This document shows positions 42,904 through 56,700 of a stretch of 64,000 nucleotides of DNA, piece after piece. The notes beneath the pieces are model-generated. The model ran no database searches. It was not told the DNA's origin and saw only the letters and a program-made list of their open reading frames with translations. The position numbers and the translations under genes were made by a program. How positions within the stretch are numbered: position 1 is the stretch's first letter; each line of letters opens with the position of its first letter. The DNA comes from Sisyra terminalis (lineage: Eukaryota; Arthropoda; Insecta; Neuroptera; Sisyridae): positions 13,640,001 through 13,704,000 of the forward strand of contig OY292280.1 of assembly GCA_958496175.1 (NCBI GenBank), given 5' to 3'.

Positions 42904-45234
42904 TATATTTATCCTAAATTTTAAGGGTGAAGGAAGGATGATGAATGTTTATTCTTTTGTTAAACAACATCACTAATTTTAAGTATTTATGCTATTTTTG
43001 CTACGATAAAACGAAAAAGTTTCGATTCCGGTTTGGTTAGGCCTTCGATCACATCGTAGTTTTAAAGCTTATTTCATATCAAAATGTAACCACTGCCGAA
43101 ATTGGTCAATTATATTTTAAATAAATATGAATCTATATCTTATTTTTCTTTTTTTTCAAAATAGCCACGAATATAATGAATAAATTTGTTGCTTATTGTT
43201 CCTACCAAATCTGGGTGCTATTATAAATTGATATGTGCTTTATAAAAAAACACAAAACACTTATTGTTGCAATGTATGTTATAGACTGTTTGGTGTGAAA
43301 AGTATTGTAATTATTGATAACTGCATATATTATAGATTTTAATTATAATTTATTAAGTGACTTTATGGAATCTTTTGAGTAGCAAACTCCACCAAAAGTG
43401 ATTTTTTTTCATGATATCTTATTTAACAGTCAATTGTTTATGCAATATATAAAGTCACATTAGTAACTCATCATATATCAGTTACAGAGCGATCTAATAC
43501 TATTTGATGACCACTAATGAATATTACTTAGTAATCGAAATACGTATCTGGGCAATACGTCAGTAATTCATTTGTTTGAATTTTTGTCCAAATTTATGTT
43601 TATAGTTTACTTTTGTAAATTAAAATATAAATAACACTATAATATATTTTATATATACTGTATAAACAGTATAACTGTTCAAAATCAGCGAAAAAATCTA
43701 ATTTTTTGTTGCAACATAGACTTAATTCTCTTTTTATACGATAGATACCTTCCCAAAAAAAAATTAGTTTTTAATTCGTGTTAAGTTAAAAGAGAATTAG
43801 GTTTATTTCATTCGTTTTGTAGCAATTTTTTTTTTCATCAATTTTCGATTGAGGTAACTTCTTTGTCTTTCCCTTATTTCACTTTTGCTAAATATATCAT
43901 GGAGACTATTTTTTAAAATAATGCAAAGAAAATAGTAAATATTTGTTGTCAAAGAAATACAAAGAACGAAATAGTCAATTTTTTTCCTAAACTGTATCAT
44001 TGAAAAGTGATATTAAAAGGTTTGTTATTTTTTTTTTCATAATAGTTTATGATATTTAATCATAAAAGAAAAGCAATGAATTTAATTGTGCTGATATTCT
44101 TTATACACCGCATTTTTCAGCATAAAAAATTTGCAAACAATCCGGTAATTATTGACAACTGTTATAACAATTGGAAAATTTAAAATTTGTGAAATTTATC
44201 AAAAGAACCAATTCCATACTTTAAATCGGGTTTTCTGAAAATTATATAAAAACCGGTAATTATAAGCTACACATATCACTTGGCGTAATTTGTTTATAGA
44301 ATTTTCATGTACCAAATTAAAGTGATAAGAAAAAATAATATAAAAATGTATTGCGAAGAAACATAAGGTTTAAATCTGTGATAACTATTGCCTTTCATTC
44401 CGATTATAAATAAATTATTAGAAATTCAATAACTTATAACTGTTTTTTTTTTTAGTTTTAAGGCTTTCAAATACCTTGCCTCAGTAGCGGATTTAGGTCC
44501 GATTGTTGTTCCGCAACAAGGTGATTATGAAGATAAAACATTTAATTTTCAAATATTAAAATTTCAAATTAATTTCAATACAACTTCTTATGAGTTTAAA
44601 TATATATTTTTAATTATAATATTTTTCAAAGATATAACTTTATGATATAAACTTCTTCTTTCTAGCCTTGGTTCACCCGAAAACATCGATTTGATCATCA
44701 TAATCGTTTTTTTGTACTAATTGATTTTTAATTAATAATAATGCCAGGGCATTAAGTAAATTTTGGCCCACACTTGCACGTTAGTAACTTTCTAATTTTT
44801 CCAGGATGGAAAAAGATCTTTCTCCTAAACAATTTGGCGCTGGGATTCAAAAAATCTACAGAGCAATGTCATTCCGCAATGCAATATATTCCATAAAGTT
44901 TCGAATATCGTCAATATTACATCTTTAAAAAGATAATGTAAAAGAATATATTCATTTACGAAGTTCTCTTCTAAATCGTAAGTTTACTATATTGTTTTAG
45001 AGGAGCACAACGTACTTCGACTACCAGAATTCGCAGAGGACTTTAAATGTTCTGACGAAAAAGGATCGAATTTAGCAAAAATTTATACAATTCTTAAAAA
45101 AATCCATTGTGAGAATCTCCAATTTGTTCTGATTGTTCCCGAAATGGCAGTTCTTCAATTGCCCGTGATTTAACAATTGGAATATGTGATGTGATAGATT
45201 GGAAAGTAAATTCTATTAATTCAAAAAAATATTT
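42904..45234. other. Spacer with one foldback
   Basis: It holds the AP-1 mu copy 2 3'UTR, a foldback at about 43388-43715, and otherwise AT-rich sequence without recognised genes. Confidence 0.45.
43388..43715 (+). mobile_element. Diverged foldback of the 62958 family
   Basis: Hammerhead-like core at 43514-43540 reads CTAATGA, stem ATTAC/GTAAT, GAAATACGTATC. It ends with the family words CAGTATAACTGTTCAAAATC. The stem differs from its relatives by paired changes. Confidence 0.65.
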
Positions 45235-45472
45235 GCTCATGTGTACTTTAGCACACCCACAATCTGCCAACGTTGCATTTTCGACTTTGTTTTTTTAATT
45301 TAATTCGCGATTAAATCGGTCCATAATGAAAATTTAGCCACAAAAGAAAAAATTATACCATATAAAACTTGAATTAACACAGAAATCACGAATAGAATCC
45401 AAAACAAAAAAGAACCGTCAAATTTGGCAATATTACATTTTCTACTATGATGGTCCTAAAAGGAACTTGAGT
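45235..45472. mobile_element. hAT-type MITE, degenerate right end
   Basis: The left end GCTCATGTGTACTTTAGCAC matches the family. The right half resembles the older subfamily at 23615 (CTAAAAGGAACTTGAG). Target duplication not clear. Confidence 0.6.
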
Positions 45473-45549
45473 TGAAAATTATGCCGCCCTAGGTTCGGGT
45501 ACCCTAATTCACGGGTCTAGGCGTAAAACCATTATTGCCTTGCCTATTA

Positions 45550-46571
45550 GGGTGTCCTTTATTTCCGAAGTTGATTTTTTTACAGCGATCGCCCCCTGAA
45601 TTTTTATTTTAAGATATTAAAAAAATTATACAATACAATTAAGCTCTTAATTTCTTAATTAAACCGTGCCGGAATCATGTTACTTTTACCATTTAAATAA
45701 CATGAGATTATTTGACTTTTTACTTTTAATTTTTTTTTTCAGAAACAAATGAATGAAAAAATTTAAGATCAAATTATTCTGACGTAAAATTTAACGCTCT
45801 ACAAAAAAGGTCTCTTATGAATTTTCGATGAAATCCCTCCATTAAAAGTTATTCAACATTTAACTTGTGCCTAATATAAATCGTGCAATATTTTCAGCTT
45901 TTTGCTCATTTTAACTTTTTTTAACTATAAAATCATTGGAAGAGAAGATAAAAATTATTATCATTAGAGCGCCAGTGATTATTTGTGTTAATTTTAAGGC
46001 TTGAATTGAAAATTAAACAAAAAAATCATTTTTTGACAATTAAAACAGGTGACATAAGATTCTAATGCGCTATAGTCGTTAAATTCAATTTATCCAGGAT
46101 AAATTTTCGTACTTTAATCAATATTTTGTACCTACGAAGTGAGTTTCATACTAACTAATGAGACTATCGACAAAAGTTCAATTAAAATTCGAATTTTTAC
46201 CATTTCACCTGACGTCATGTATGAGAAATTTCTTAGAACTTGTAGTCAACATAGAAACAAGTTAAATATTGAATAACTTTTAATGGAGTGATTTAATCGA
46301 AAATTCATAAGACACCTTTTTTGTAGAGCGTTAAATTTTACGTCAGAATAATTTAATCTTAAATCTTTTCATCCATTTGTTTCTGAGAAAAAAAATTAAA
46401 AGTAAAAAGTCAAATACTACCATGTTATTTAAATGGTAAAAGTAACATGATTCCGGCACGGTTTAATCAAGAAATTAAGAGCTTAATTGTATTGGATATT
46501 TTTTTTATATCTTAAACTAAAAATTCAGGCGATCGCTGTAAAAAAATCAATTTGGGAAATAACGGACACCC
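45550..46571. mobile_element. 1-kb palindromic transposon, ends GGGTGTCC, flanked by TA
   Basis: Both ends read GGGTGTCCTTTATTTCC or a close variant in inverted orientation (GGACACCC at right), and pairing continues for over 300 bp per arm (ACAGCGATCGCC, CCGTGCCGGAATCATG, CTACAAAAAAGGTCTCTTAT). TA dinucleotides flank both ends. It has no coding capacity. Confidence 0.75.
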
Positions 46572-47745
46572 TATTGCCTATATACACGAAACCATCGGTG
46601 GTTGCATATGCTATATAAAATGTATATTCGTTTCTAGCTAAAATTCGTTACATATTCTTGAAATACAATTGTATAGAAAAATGTATTGATCTTGATAATA
46701 GATCATTACGCTGTATAACTCAGTATTGATAATTTTTTTTAAAATATTTATATTAAGTAGTCTAGATAAAAAATAAGCTTCGGATTTCAAACTAAAAAAA
46801 ATATATTATAAACAATTTTTTTCCATACATGTAAGCGTTTTTTATTTATTTTTCTTCTTTTTGACTTTTCAAAAGATTGTCAATTAATGCAAAGAAAACA
46901 ATTTATCACAATTTTTCTACAAATAGTTTCTTTTATAACCGTTTCACTACCAACAGTTTATTTATCTTCTTTTTGATTTAAGGAATTTAAAGCACTATTT
47001 CTTAGTAAAAATAACATAAAGCATTGGTACTTAAACGGTTTAACAATAATTATAAGTGCATTAAGTCTACATTCTTAACTAATAAATGCAACTTATTTCC
47101 TTGTTGTGACAAATCACATTAAGTGAACACCTTTCATAAGTAATGGGCATTATTGACATTTTGAAGGCTTTAAATGATCATTTCTATATACCTCCAGAAA
47201 CATCAATTATTTTCACTCGTCACTAAATGACGTAATCATGTTTGACCAACAAATGGCGATATTTGAGCAGTCTATTATATGATCTAAGTTCATTCTATGT
47301 TATAGCTGCTAGAATGAAAATTGATCAGAGATGATCAAAGAAATCGAAAGTTTATAGTAAAAAAAACGGTGTATATGTTGTGTGATTTGTCTTGTTACGA
47401 AAATAAGTTTTTTTATGATTTTTAATTGCACATTAAAAATGACTTAATCAATATAAAATAATTACATGGGAATGTTTTGATGAAAAATGTGGAATAATAG
47501 TTGTAGACTGAGATTCCATTTTAAATTTTTGTGGTTTTCCAGAGTGTAGCATGCTATGAAAGAAAAAAAATTATGTAAATATAGAATTAATATAAACAAT
47601 TGTAGTGGTGTTCAAAACCATCTCATAGTTTCGGCTTAGTTCACAAAGATGGCTCTTTGTTTTAACATTAAGTGTATGTATGAAAATGATGTGGATTCTG
47701 TTTGAGAAATGTGTGATTTTACTGTGGAATCTCGAACGGTTGTTG
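46572..47745 (-). other. 3' flank of invadolysin
   Basis: AT-rich and contains the invadolysin 3'UTR at its upper end. No repeat family or gene recognised. Confidence 0.4.
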
Positions 47746-50700
47746 TCAACTTGTTGTGAGATGAAATGTGTAGAATGATAATAAAATAATAAAAGTATAA
47801 AAAACAGGCGACGATCGGGAATGTGGGGCGGAACAGGTGAGGTCGTCGCGAGGATAAAGATTGGACGGTGGCGCCTCCTCTGGACGTCGACACATCTCAG
47901 TATCACAGAGTTCGTGGCATGAAGGACATACAATAGCACCCTTATGCAACCATTCGTTTCGTACGATTCGAATGGTGATTTCTTGTCCAGGATAATAGCA
48001 CTCATATGTATAATTTGCAATTAAAATATGCAGTCGGCCCCCAGTACAATTGTACTGGTAGCACCCTGAGCCCCAATGGCGCCACTGGCGTACCTGACCG
48101 CAGGACCTTTCCTCCCACATTTGATTCGTATGCTCAAAACATCGGGACTCTTCCCCATATGTTTCCAAAGCAAAGTTTTTGTCCACATCTAAAATGAAAA
48201 CAATCAATACAACAATATTTCATATCAGAAACAAAACAATTACGAGGCGTATTTTCTTCATATTGGCATTGTGAACCTCGAATCGATATATTCTTCGATC
48301 TCCACGTAAATTCTTGAATATAAGGACAATAATCGGCAAGGGATACTGAACCACCATAAAACGCTTCCCTTCCACTCTCCACGTGCTGGATATAATCAAA
48401 ATTCTACAAAAAAGACATCTTATAGAATCTAAATTTGACTGCTTAATTTATTAATAAAATCACAAGAATTAAAAAATATATCACCTGATAAATTGGAGGA
48501 AGTTCTTGTTCGTATTCTGCCAAATTACATAAAGCCACTGAAGCACGATCGGCTGTACATTCCGTTTGTAGAGGGTTGCGTTTTACTTTATTACAAAAGG
48601 GATGAATAGAACGCCCTCTACAAAAAATACAAATACACTTATATAAAACCATTTGCCTTGATTTTTTCCGAAAAATAAAGATACAAGTCATTTTTTTAGA
48701 CAGAAATTCATAGAGTACAAATTTGCTGAATAAAAGAACCATTAAATTTTTTAATTGAACAAATGGATTTGTGTTGTTTTTCCTTAGCCGGAAATGAGTT
48801 ACAAAAATCGAGGACAAATTTTATTATATGCATTATGCATCATATACAAATAACTTTTCTTCGGTATTAAGAAAAAATTGAAAACCAATTATTGTTATTG
48901 AAAATGGATAAAATATTCGAATTTACTTCCACGCTTTCCATCTATTTCCAACAATTTTATATGTACAACGTCCAAATGTGCGAAATCGAATTGCTTTTTA
49001 GTCATGATAATCAAAATAAAAAAGATAATTTTTTATCGTTTTACATTGTATTTTCAAATATAAGTACACATTTGTGTCGATGAAATTTGGAAAATGTTTT
49101 CCTTATACGATGCAGATATATAATAAAAAAGGGTTTTTGAAAATTTCTCTCCTAAAAGAGTGAAAAACGGTAGCAAAGTTTGTAAGGGATAACGTCTAAT
49201 AAACAATCGAAATTTCAAATTTAATAATCAATCAAAGTCCGTTAAAAGCGAAACGTTATTACTGCTTAATATAAAACAAAGTTGATTTATTATTAGAAAC
49301 AAAAATTTAGGGTCTGCTTAAAAATTTAAACTCTGATAAGTAGATATAACTGAAAATGTTAAGTTAAGTTTATAATTGAGCATTATGTTTTTTTGCTTTC
49401 ACATATTGTAAACCTGAAAATGCGAAATACGTATTCACCAATACATTAGTGAGTGAGTACCCTTACCAAAGTTTTGAATGCGTAAGTGGGGATAACAGAG
49501 CGCATGCGCATAGCCCATTCTGCACGGACGCACGGCAAGATAGCCAATTTATATATAAGATTATACTACATAAATTGGACACACAAAAAAGAACGTTTTT
49601 CTGAAACTTACCGGTTATTCCATTCGTCAGACATGCTAAATGAGGAAAAACGTAAGAATTTCAATAGAAAAAAGATATGAAATACAAACGTACTTGGCGG
49701 TTTTTAAGACCATCCATTCTTTGCAACTTTTCATGACAAAATCGCAGCCGAGTCCACGTCCCCACGTCATTGGTTCAGCCATTGAGTAGTTGGCACGATA
49801 CCAACCAGTGTCTTCCATAAGGGCGAGGGAAATTCGGGAAATGACCGGATTTTGGGTGTGGGTTCCAGTCATGGCTTCATTCTAAAATGAAAAACAATGA
49901 ATTGGGGTTGTCGAAGAGAATGTGATGGAAATACTTCGAAAACTCGTTTTTCCCAATGGGTGAGGGCAGTTCCGTCACCCCCTTGATCTTCTAGTTCAGC
50001 TCCTTCGAGTTGATTGCAGTTGAAATGGGCTCGAACTTCGCGAACCACTCGAGGTGTTACCAACATGTGGATGGTCCGATTCATGGTTCCACCACGTACG
50101 AGCCAAAATGGCCGGTTAACTTTTTTCACAACTCGACTACTGCATTTGTGCATTTGGAGGCTCTCGTCAAAGGGAGGTCTACCGGTGTCGGGTTTTCGAG
50201 GTGTTAGTGGTTGGCCATCGGCGTCTCGAAAGAAACCGTAAAGACTTGCCGAGAAGCCTAGGGCATGCAAAATTTCGTGTTTCACCGTCGATAACAACGT
50301 TTCAAGTTCCTGTGGTCGAGTGCTAATGCTTTTCGGGCAAAAATTTGCATGGCCTGCAACGGGACGATCGAGGGCAAGTTCTTGTTGACAATGGGCCGCG
50401 TATGCAACTGTTAATCCTTTGTTGCATCGAGCAGTTTGCATAGCCGAAACGTAGAACACAAAATCGGCGTTAGTGACCCCGGACCCAGCGATCGAATTAT
50501 TCGCTTCGCCACAATTTTGCCCGGTCGCATTACAAACGCGACATACATCCAAATGTTCCTCAGGAACTTCAATTTCCCCGCACATTGTTTTACTTCGACA
50601 GGCATTTATGCAATGGGTCATAAAGTCTTTGACGAACACTTGCGGTTGCTCACATTTTCGATTTAATCGAATCACATCCTCCGATTTGCGTACCATCAAC

Positions 50701-53700
50701 GCCTTCTCCCAAAAACTAACAGCTTCCGGTAAAATCGTACCCTAAAACCAAACTTAGTCAATAAAAGAAACCAAAAATTAATAAGCAAATTGCTGACGAA
50801 ATCATACAACATATCTCGAAAAAAAATTCTTTAAAAAAATCGCTCAAAAACTAGTTTTTATGGCTGAAACCGACACCGAATTTCAGAACCGAAATAGTCA
50901 GTCTTTACTAGACTAGGCCAAAAAAATCGACTTTTCTTTTTTTGAAAAGTATATATCGAAAAAATTGTTCAAGGTGACAAAAAAAATCATCGAGAAGGTT
51001 TGAGCCCTTAATATTAAGAGGTCTATCATCTTTAATTTCGATTTTTTATTTGTACTTTCATTTTTGCGTCAATGCTTTCAAATTATCAAGGTAAAAAAAT
51101 TCATCTGCACATATATTTATAGAAAATTAAATTCCTTACAAAAATTGTCTCTATGAAAATTTTTGCCAGACACGCCGTTTCCGAATAATTAAGCTTCAAA
51201 CATTGATATAATTTTTAGATTTATCTTAAATAACTATTGGATTTAAAAGTAAAGACTAGACTGGGCCAAAAAAATCGACTTTTTTTTTTTTTGTTAAGTA
51301 TATCGAAAATATTGTTCAAGGTGACAAAAAAAATTATCGGGAAGGTTTGAGTCCTTACTATTAATATTAAGAGGTCTATCATTAATTTTGAATTTTTATT
51401 AATGCTTTGATTTTTGCGTCAATGCTGTAAAACTATCAAGGTAAAAAAATCATTTGCATATATATTTATAGAAAATTAAATTCACTACAAAAAAGGTCTC
51501 CTTGAAAATTTTTGCCAGACACGCCGTTTCCGAATAATCAAGCTTCAAACATTAATACAATTTTTAGATTTATCTTCTTTATTTTGAATTTTGTAACTAA
51601 CAAACAAATAAATATATAGAAATTAACAATATAGATTCTTGAAGGGAATTTAATGCTCTACAAAAAAGGTCTCTTAACGTTTTTACATAAAATCACTCTT
51701 TCAAAATTGGTTCAACAACGAAAAAAACAATAATTTAATTTTTCCTTCAACTTTAATTGTAAATAACTTTTAAAAAAGTGATTTTATGTAAAAATGTTAA
51801 GAGACCTTTTTTATAGAGCATTAAATTCCCTCCAAGAATCTATATTGTTAATTTTTATATATTTATTTGTTCGTTAGTTACAAAATTCCAAAATAATGAA
51901 GATAAATCTAAAAATTATATCAACGTTTAAAGCTTGATTATTCGGAAACGGCGTGCCTGGCAAAAATTTTCAAAAAGACCATTTTTGTAGGGAATGTAAT
52001 TTTCTATAAATATATGTACAGATGAAATTTTTCACCTTGATAGTTTTACAGCATTGACGAAAAAAACAAAGCACAAATAAAAAATCGAAATTAATGATGG
52101 ACCTCTTAATATTAATAGTAAGGACTCAAACCTTTCCGATTTTTTTTTGTCACCTTGATCAATATTTCCGATATACTTTACAAAAAAAAAAAAAATAGTC
52201 GATTTTTTTGGCCCAGTCTAGTCTTTACTTTTAAATTCATTAGTTATTTATTGATTATTTAGCCTCTAATATTTAAGCTTATCATTAACATAACATATTA
52301 TAATTTCTTTTATCGTATTTCCACTTGGCGCAATTTTAATAACTTATTAATTCAATAAACCGCATTTTTCAATGTTTTACAACATCCGTTTAATTAACTT
52401 AATTTAAATAATCAGCCAATAGAAAAACATCCTTACAAATAGATATCCCTGATATAAGTGGTACTGGAAAATTAGAGTACTTACATTAATCAACTCAAAT
52501 TGCTCTTCATCCAATCTAAAAAAAATTTAATTAGACTGTCAATTAACTATATAATACATAGGTTTTTCACCAACGAAAAAATTTTTCAAATTAATTAAAT
52601 AAAAAGAAAATTCAGGTTGTTTAAGATCGGTTTTTTTATTTAATATTGAAATTAGCTACGTTTCGTTATGTATCGTAACTTCATTAGGCTTCTTGAAAAT
52701 TTAATAAATTTATTGAATTTAAATTGAAACTTTTATATTTTTTGTGTCAAGAAGTCTGATGAAGTTGCGATACGTAACGAAACGTAGCTAATTTCAATAT
52801 TAAAAAATATTAAATAAAAAACCGATCTTAAACAACCTGAATTGTTTTCTTATTTAATAAAAGCTGAGATCTGAATTTTATCATCTATCTCAAAATAATT
52901 TTATTGCAAATAATCTTTGAAGTGAGCCTACTGGTGGCCGAGTGGTCTACCTAACCGTTCCAGAACTGGTAGGTTTTACTATTTTCTCGATATTTCTTGA
53001 ATACGAATTTTTACTTTTTTCGTTGGTTTAAACATTTATAAAATTATCTCACCTATAGACACTTTGATCGTACCACAATAAAATCCTTAAGGGTTGATTA
53101 GCACTACGTTTGTGGATGACATGAGGAATTCCGGTGTACACACCATGAACCACCTAAAAAGAAATTATTAAATAAAAATTATTTTTACACTTTTATTTGA
53201 TTAAAATTTGACCATAAAATTTTTCATTCTCTCTTGTATACGTAACTCTAAATACAGTGTAATCTCACTAATCCGGCACTATTAAAAACCGGATGGTGAA
53301 GAAGTTATAGGTAATGAATAAAATAAAGCATTTCATAGAGGAAATAAATGTAGAGGGTCGAGGAAAGTGTGGGCTGAAGGTGCCGGATTATTGGACGTGC
53401 CGATCTATCGAAGTGCCGGATTAGTGAGATTATACTGTATATCGTATAATTTGCTTTTTTGTTGGTAAATTTTCAGTATAACTTGATTAACTCGGGAATC
53501 AATTTAAAAGTAAAGTAGAAAATACCTCGTTGCTAGATACTAATGATGATAAAAAGAACAAGAGCCAAATAAGCTATTTATGCATACTGTATAGTATTTT
53601 ATAATAATATACACAATTCACTACTTATATAAATTTGTATCTTACATATGTGAATTAGTTGTTTATCAATACATGGGTCACTTGTTCAAAAAATAGTTAT

Positions 53701-56700
53701 AGAAAACATTTACCATAAAGAAGTGGATTTTAGTCATAAACTATTGTATAGACATGAATAAAAAATTAATTTTATATATATATAGTTTTTCTAAATAGTC
53801 AATTGTGTGTACTTACATTATTTAAAAATAGGTATGGACTAAAAATTAAATTAATACAATAGTAATTATTTAATTTTATAACCTAATTATATTTATGTAT
53901 TGAAACTGATTTTTAATTCAAATATAAAAATATAAAACCAATACAATGTAATCTCACTAATCCGGCACTATTAAAAACCGGAGGGTGCCGGATTACTGGA
54001 TTATAGTGAAGAAGTCATAGGTAATGAATAAAATAACGCATTTCATAGAGGGACGAGGGAGGCGTGGGTGGAGGGTACCGGATTATTGGACGTGCCGATC
54101 TACCGAAGTGCTGGATTAGTGAGATTATACTGTAGTTTAAATTGTTAAAATATTTTAGCTCATTAGGTATACGAAACTTTGTATATGTACACTCTATTGT
54201 TTCTTATCGTAACACCATCATTATTGGACTCTTCTGAATTATATACATATAAAACTTACAGTATTAAAGAGCTGTAAAAACAGCTGAAATCCCAAAATAA
54301 TAAAGTTGGGACAAAACCATGGAATTGATCATCCAAACTTCTGAATGATAAGAAATCAAAATTTTGAAATTCTTTTTGAGACCATAATAGGTCTAAGAAA
54401 CAATTGGCAAAAACAAAACAAAGTAGTAAACTATTATAGTGTGGTTTATTGATGTATGAAAAACAAATGATGGAGTAGGTGCTGGAATATGGAGAAAGTC
54501 CCAGAAAATTTATAGTCGTAGCAGATATTCCAAGCAGAGGTCTATATCATCATCATATTCTTACAGGAAAACATGTGAAGAAAATATCATAATAAAATTA
54601 TATTAAATATAAAATTATATTTATATAAATTTAATATCATATTAAAATTATATTTGGAGATGAACTCCAAATTGATATGGGAATGCAAAAAGTGCATTTA
54701 TCTGGGTGCCAGGACAACATTAAATCAAATGAATCGAATTTTTGCAGGTTTTTACATAAATTTTCCGATTTCAAACAGTAAAAAAAGTTTATTTTCGATT
54801 AAAATTAAAATCAGACTAAACATTTTCTTTAGTTTTTCACTAATAAGTACTTAAAACACTAAATCAATTTTCATTCTGTTCTACTTGTAGCATAAACAAT
54901 GCGTGATGCATTGGTGTATGTTGGGTTGCCGATACGTGCTCGGTGAAATTATGTGGTAATATTGTGGGATCATTCACCTGCAAATATTTCAAAATTTCAA
55001 AAGAAATTTATGTAAATCAAACTACGGCAACTAGAGTCAATCGGTGAGTTTATATAATTTTCAAATGGTGAAAATTTCGTTAGATATTCCGCAACAATTT
55101 AAGTGGTGAATTGAATTTCGTTGTTTGCCACATAAATTGTCGCTGAAAAACGTGACAAAAATTGAAAAGTCACGTGCGTGCTAGAAATCTCTAGTGACAC
55201 AAAAGTCGCGTAATTGAGCAACAATGGAACTTTATGCTCTTTCCGTAATTGAAGTTAATTGCTCTAATTCGGGGATCTATCCGCTAATATTTATTCTTGG
55301 TACCAGGAACTTACACATCCGGACTGGCAATTCTTCAGCACGAATTTGAGCCCTCTGCAATAACGTTAACACGTGCCACCAAGCGATTACAAATTTCAAA
55401 GTATTTTTTTTTTGGCATTTTAATGTATTCTATTTCGTTTTCTCGTTCGTTAAATCGTATAGATTTATGTTTATCTCTTTTAACTGTCGTTTTTTCGTTT
55501 CATAAAATTTCAAATCACAACCACGCTAAAGAAGTTTTCATTTCAAAATAACACTAAGGGCATTTGTTAAAGGCAGACTTTCCTTCCGGTTTTCTCATTT
55601 CCAAAAATGTATTTTAGCCTTACTGGTGGCCGAGTGGTCTATCTGACCACTCCAAAACTGGTAGGTTTTGGGTTCGATCCTCGTATCGTGCAAATTTTCT
55701 ATATTTCTCGATCAAGGATTTAATTAACCCTAGAGTCGCTAAAGGACCTTAGTCCTTTAGCTAAAGCGACGGTAAATAACAATTAAAAAAAATATATTCT
55801 ACAAAGGAAATATCTACTTTTGGCAATACGTGCATAAGCTACGTTTTGATTTACAAGAAAAACGTTTTTTAATGATATATCACACAACTATATATATTTT
55901 TTCTTCATTCTTCCGTTTTTATTTTCGGGATGTCTTCCGATGTATAGCCTTTAGTAAGTGGAACATTGTTTAACATTGATAAGTATATTATTTATTTTCG
56001 AGTCACAAATTAATGGATAGTAATATATGTCTTATGAGACTCATAATTATATTAAACTGTTGAAACGCGTCATAATAAAGAAGAAATTAAGTCTTATAAG
56101 ACATAAATTATTATCCATTAATAGAACATTGTATTGAATCTAAATATCAAATTTCATAAAAATCGGTTTATTCGTTTTTTACGTCAAAAGACATACAGGT
56201 TGACAAAAAAATTAAATCGTACAGCGTAAGAATTTAATATATCAATCGTATAGGTTTTTTTTATAATAAAAAAAATATATTTTTACATTACAAACATTAT
56301 AAACTTTGTCAATTCATTTGTATTTATTCATATTTCAAGCAGAAGTCTACGTCATCATCATATTCCTACAGGAAAATATGATAATAAGAAGATAAGAATT
56401 TCTCAGACAAGATGATCGAATCTCATCAGATGAACTCCAAATTGATATGGAAATAAAGAAACACTTCCATGGGTACCAGGACACGGGGTAAGTTTGCCAA
56501 GGCAGGCTCTAGTATGTCATTTATAAATCCAGAGTTGGATGTATTATGTATTTTTTATGGACATAAGAGGTAATAACAAAGTTATTAATCAAAGTTTGTC
56601 CTATCGTTTCACCCTTTTCGTTTAAAACTTTCCTGGGTATCAGGACATGGAATAGGTTTGCAAAAGCAGGCTCTAGTATGTCATTTATAAATCCAGAGTT

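Noticed and set aside
50436..50745. Plus-strand frames opposite invadolysin exon 4
   Set aside because: Antisense shadows of the protease exon.
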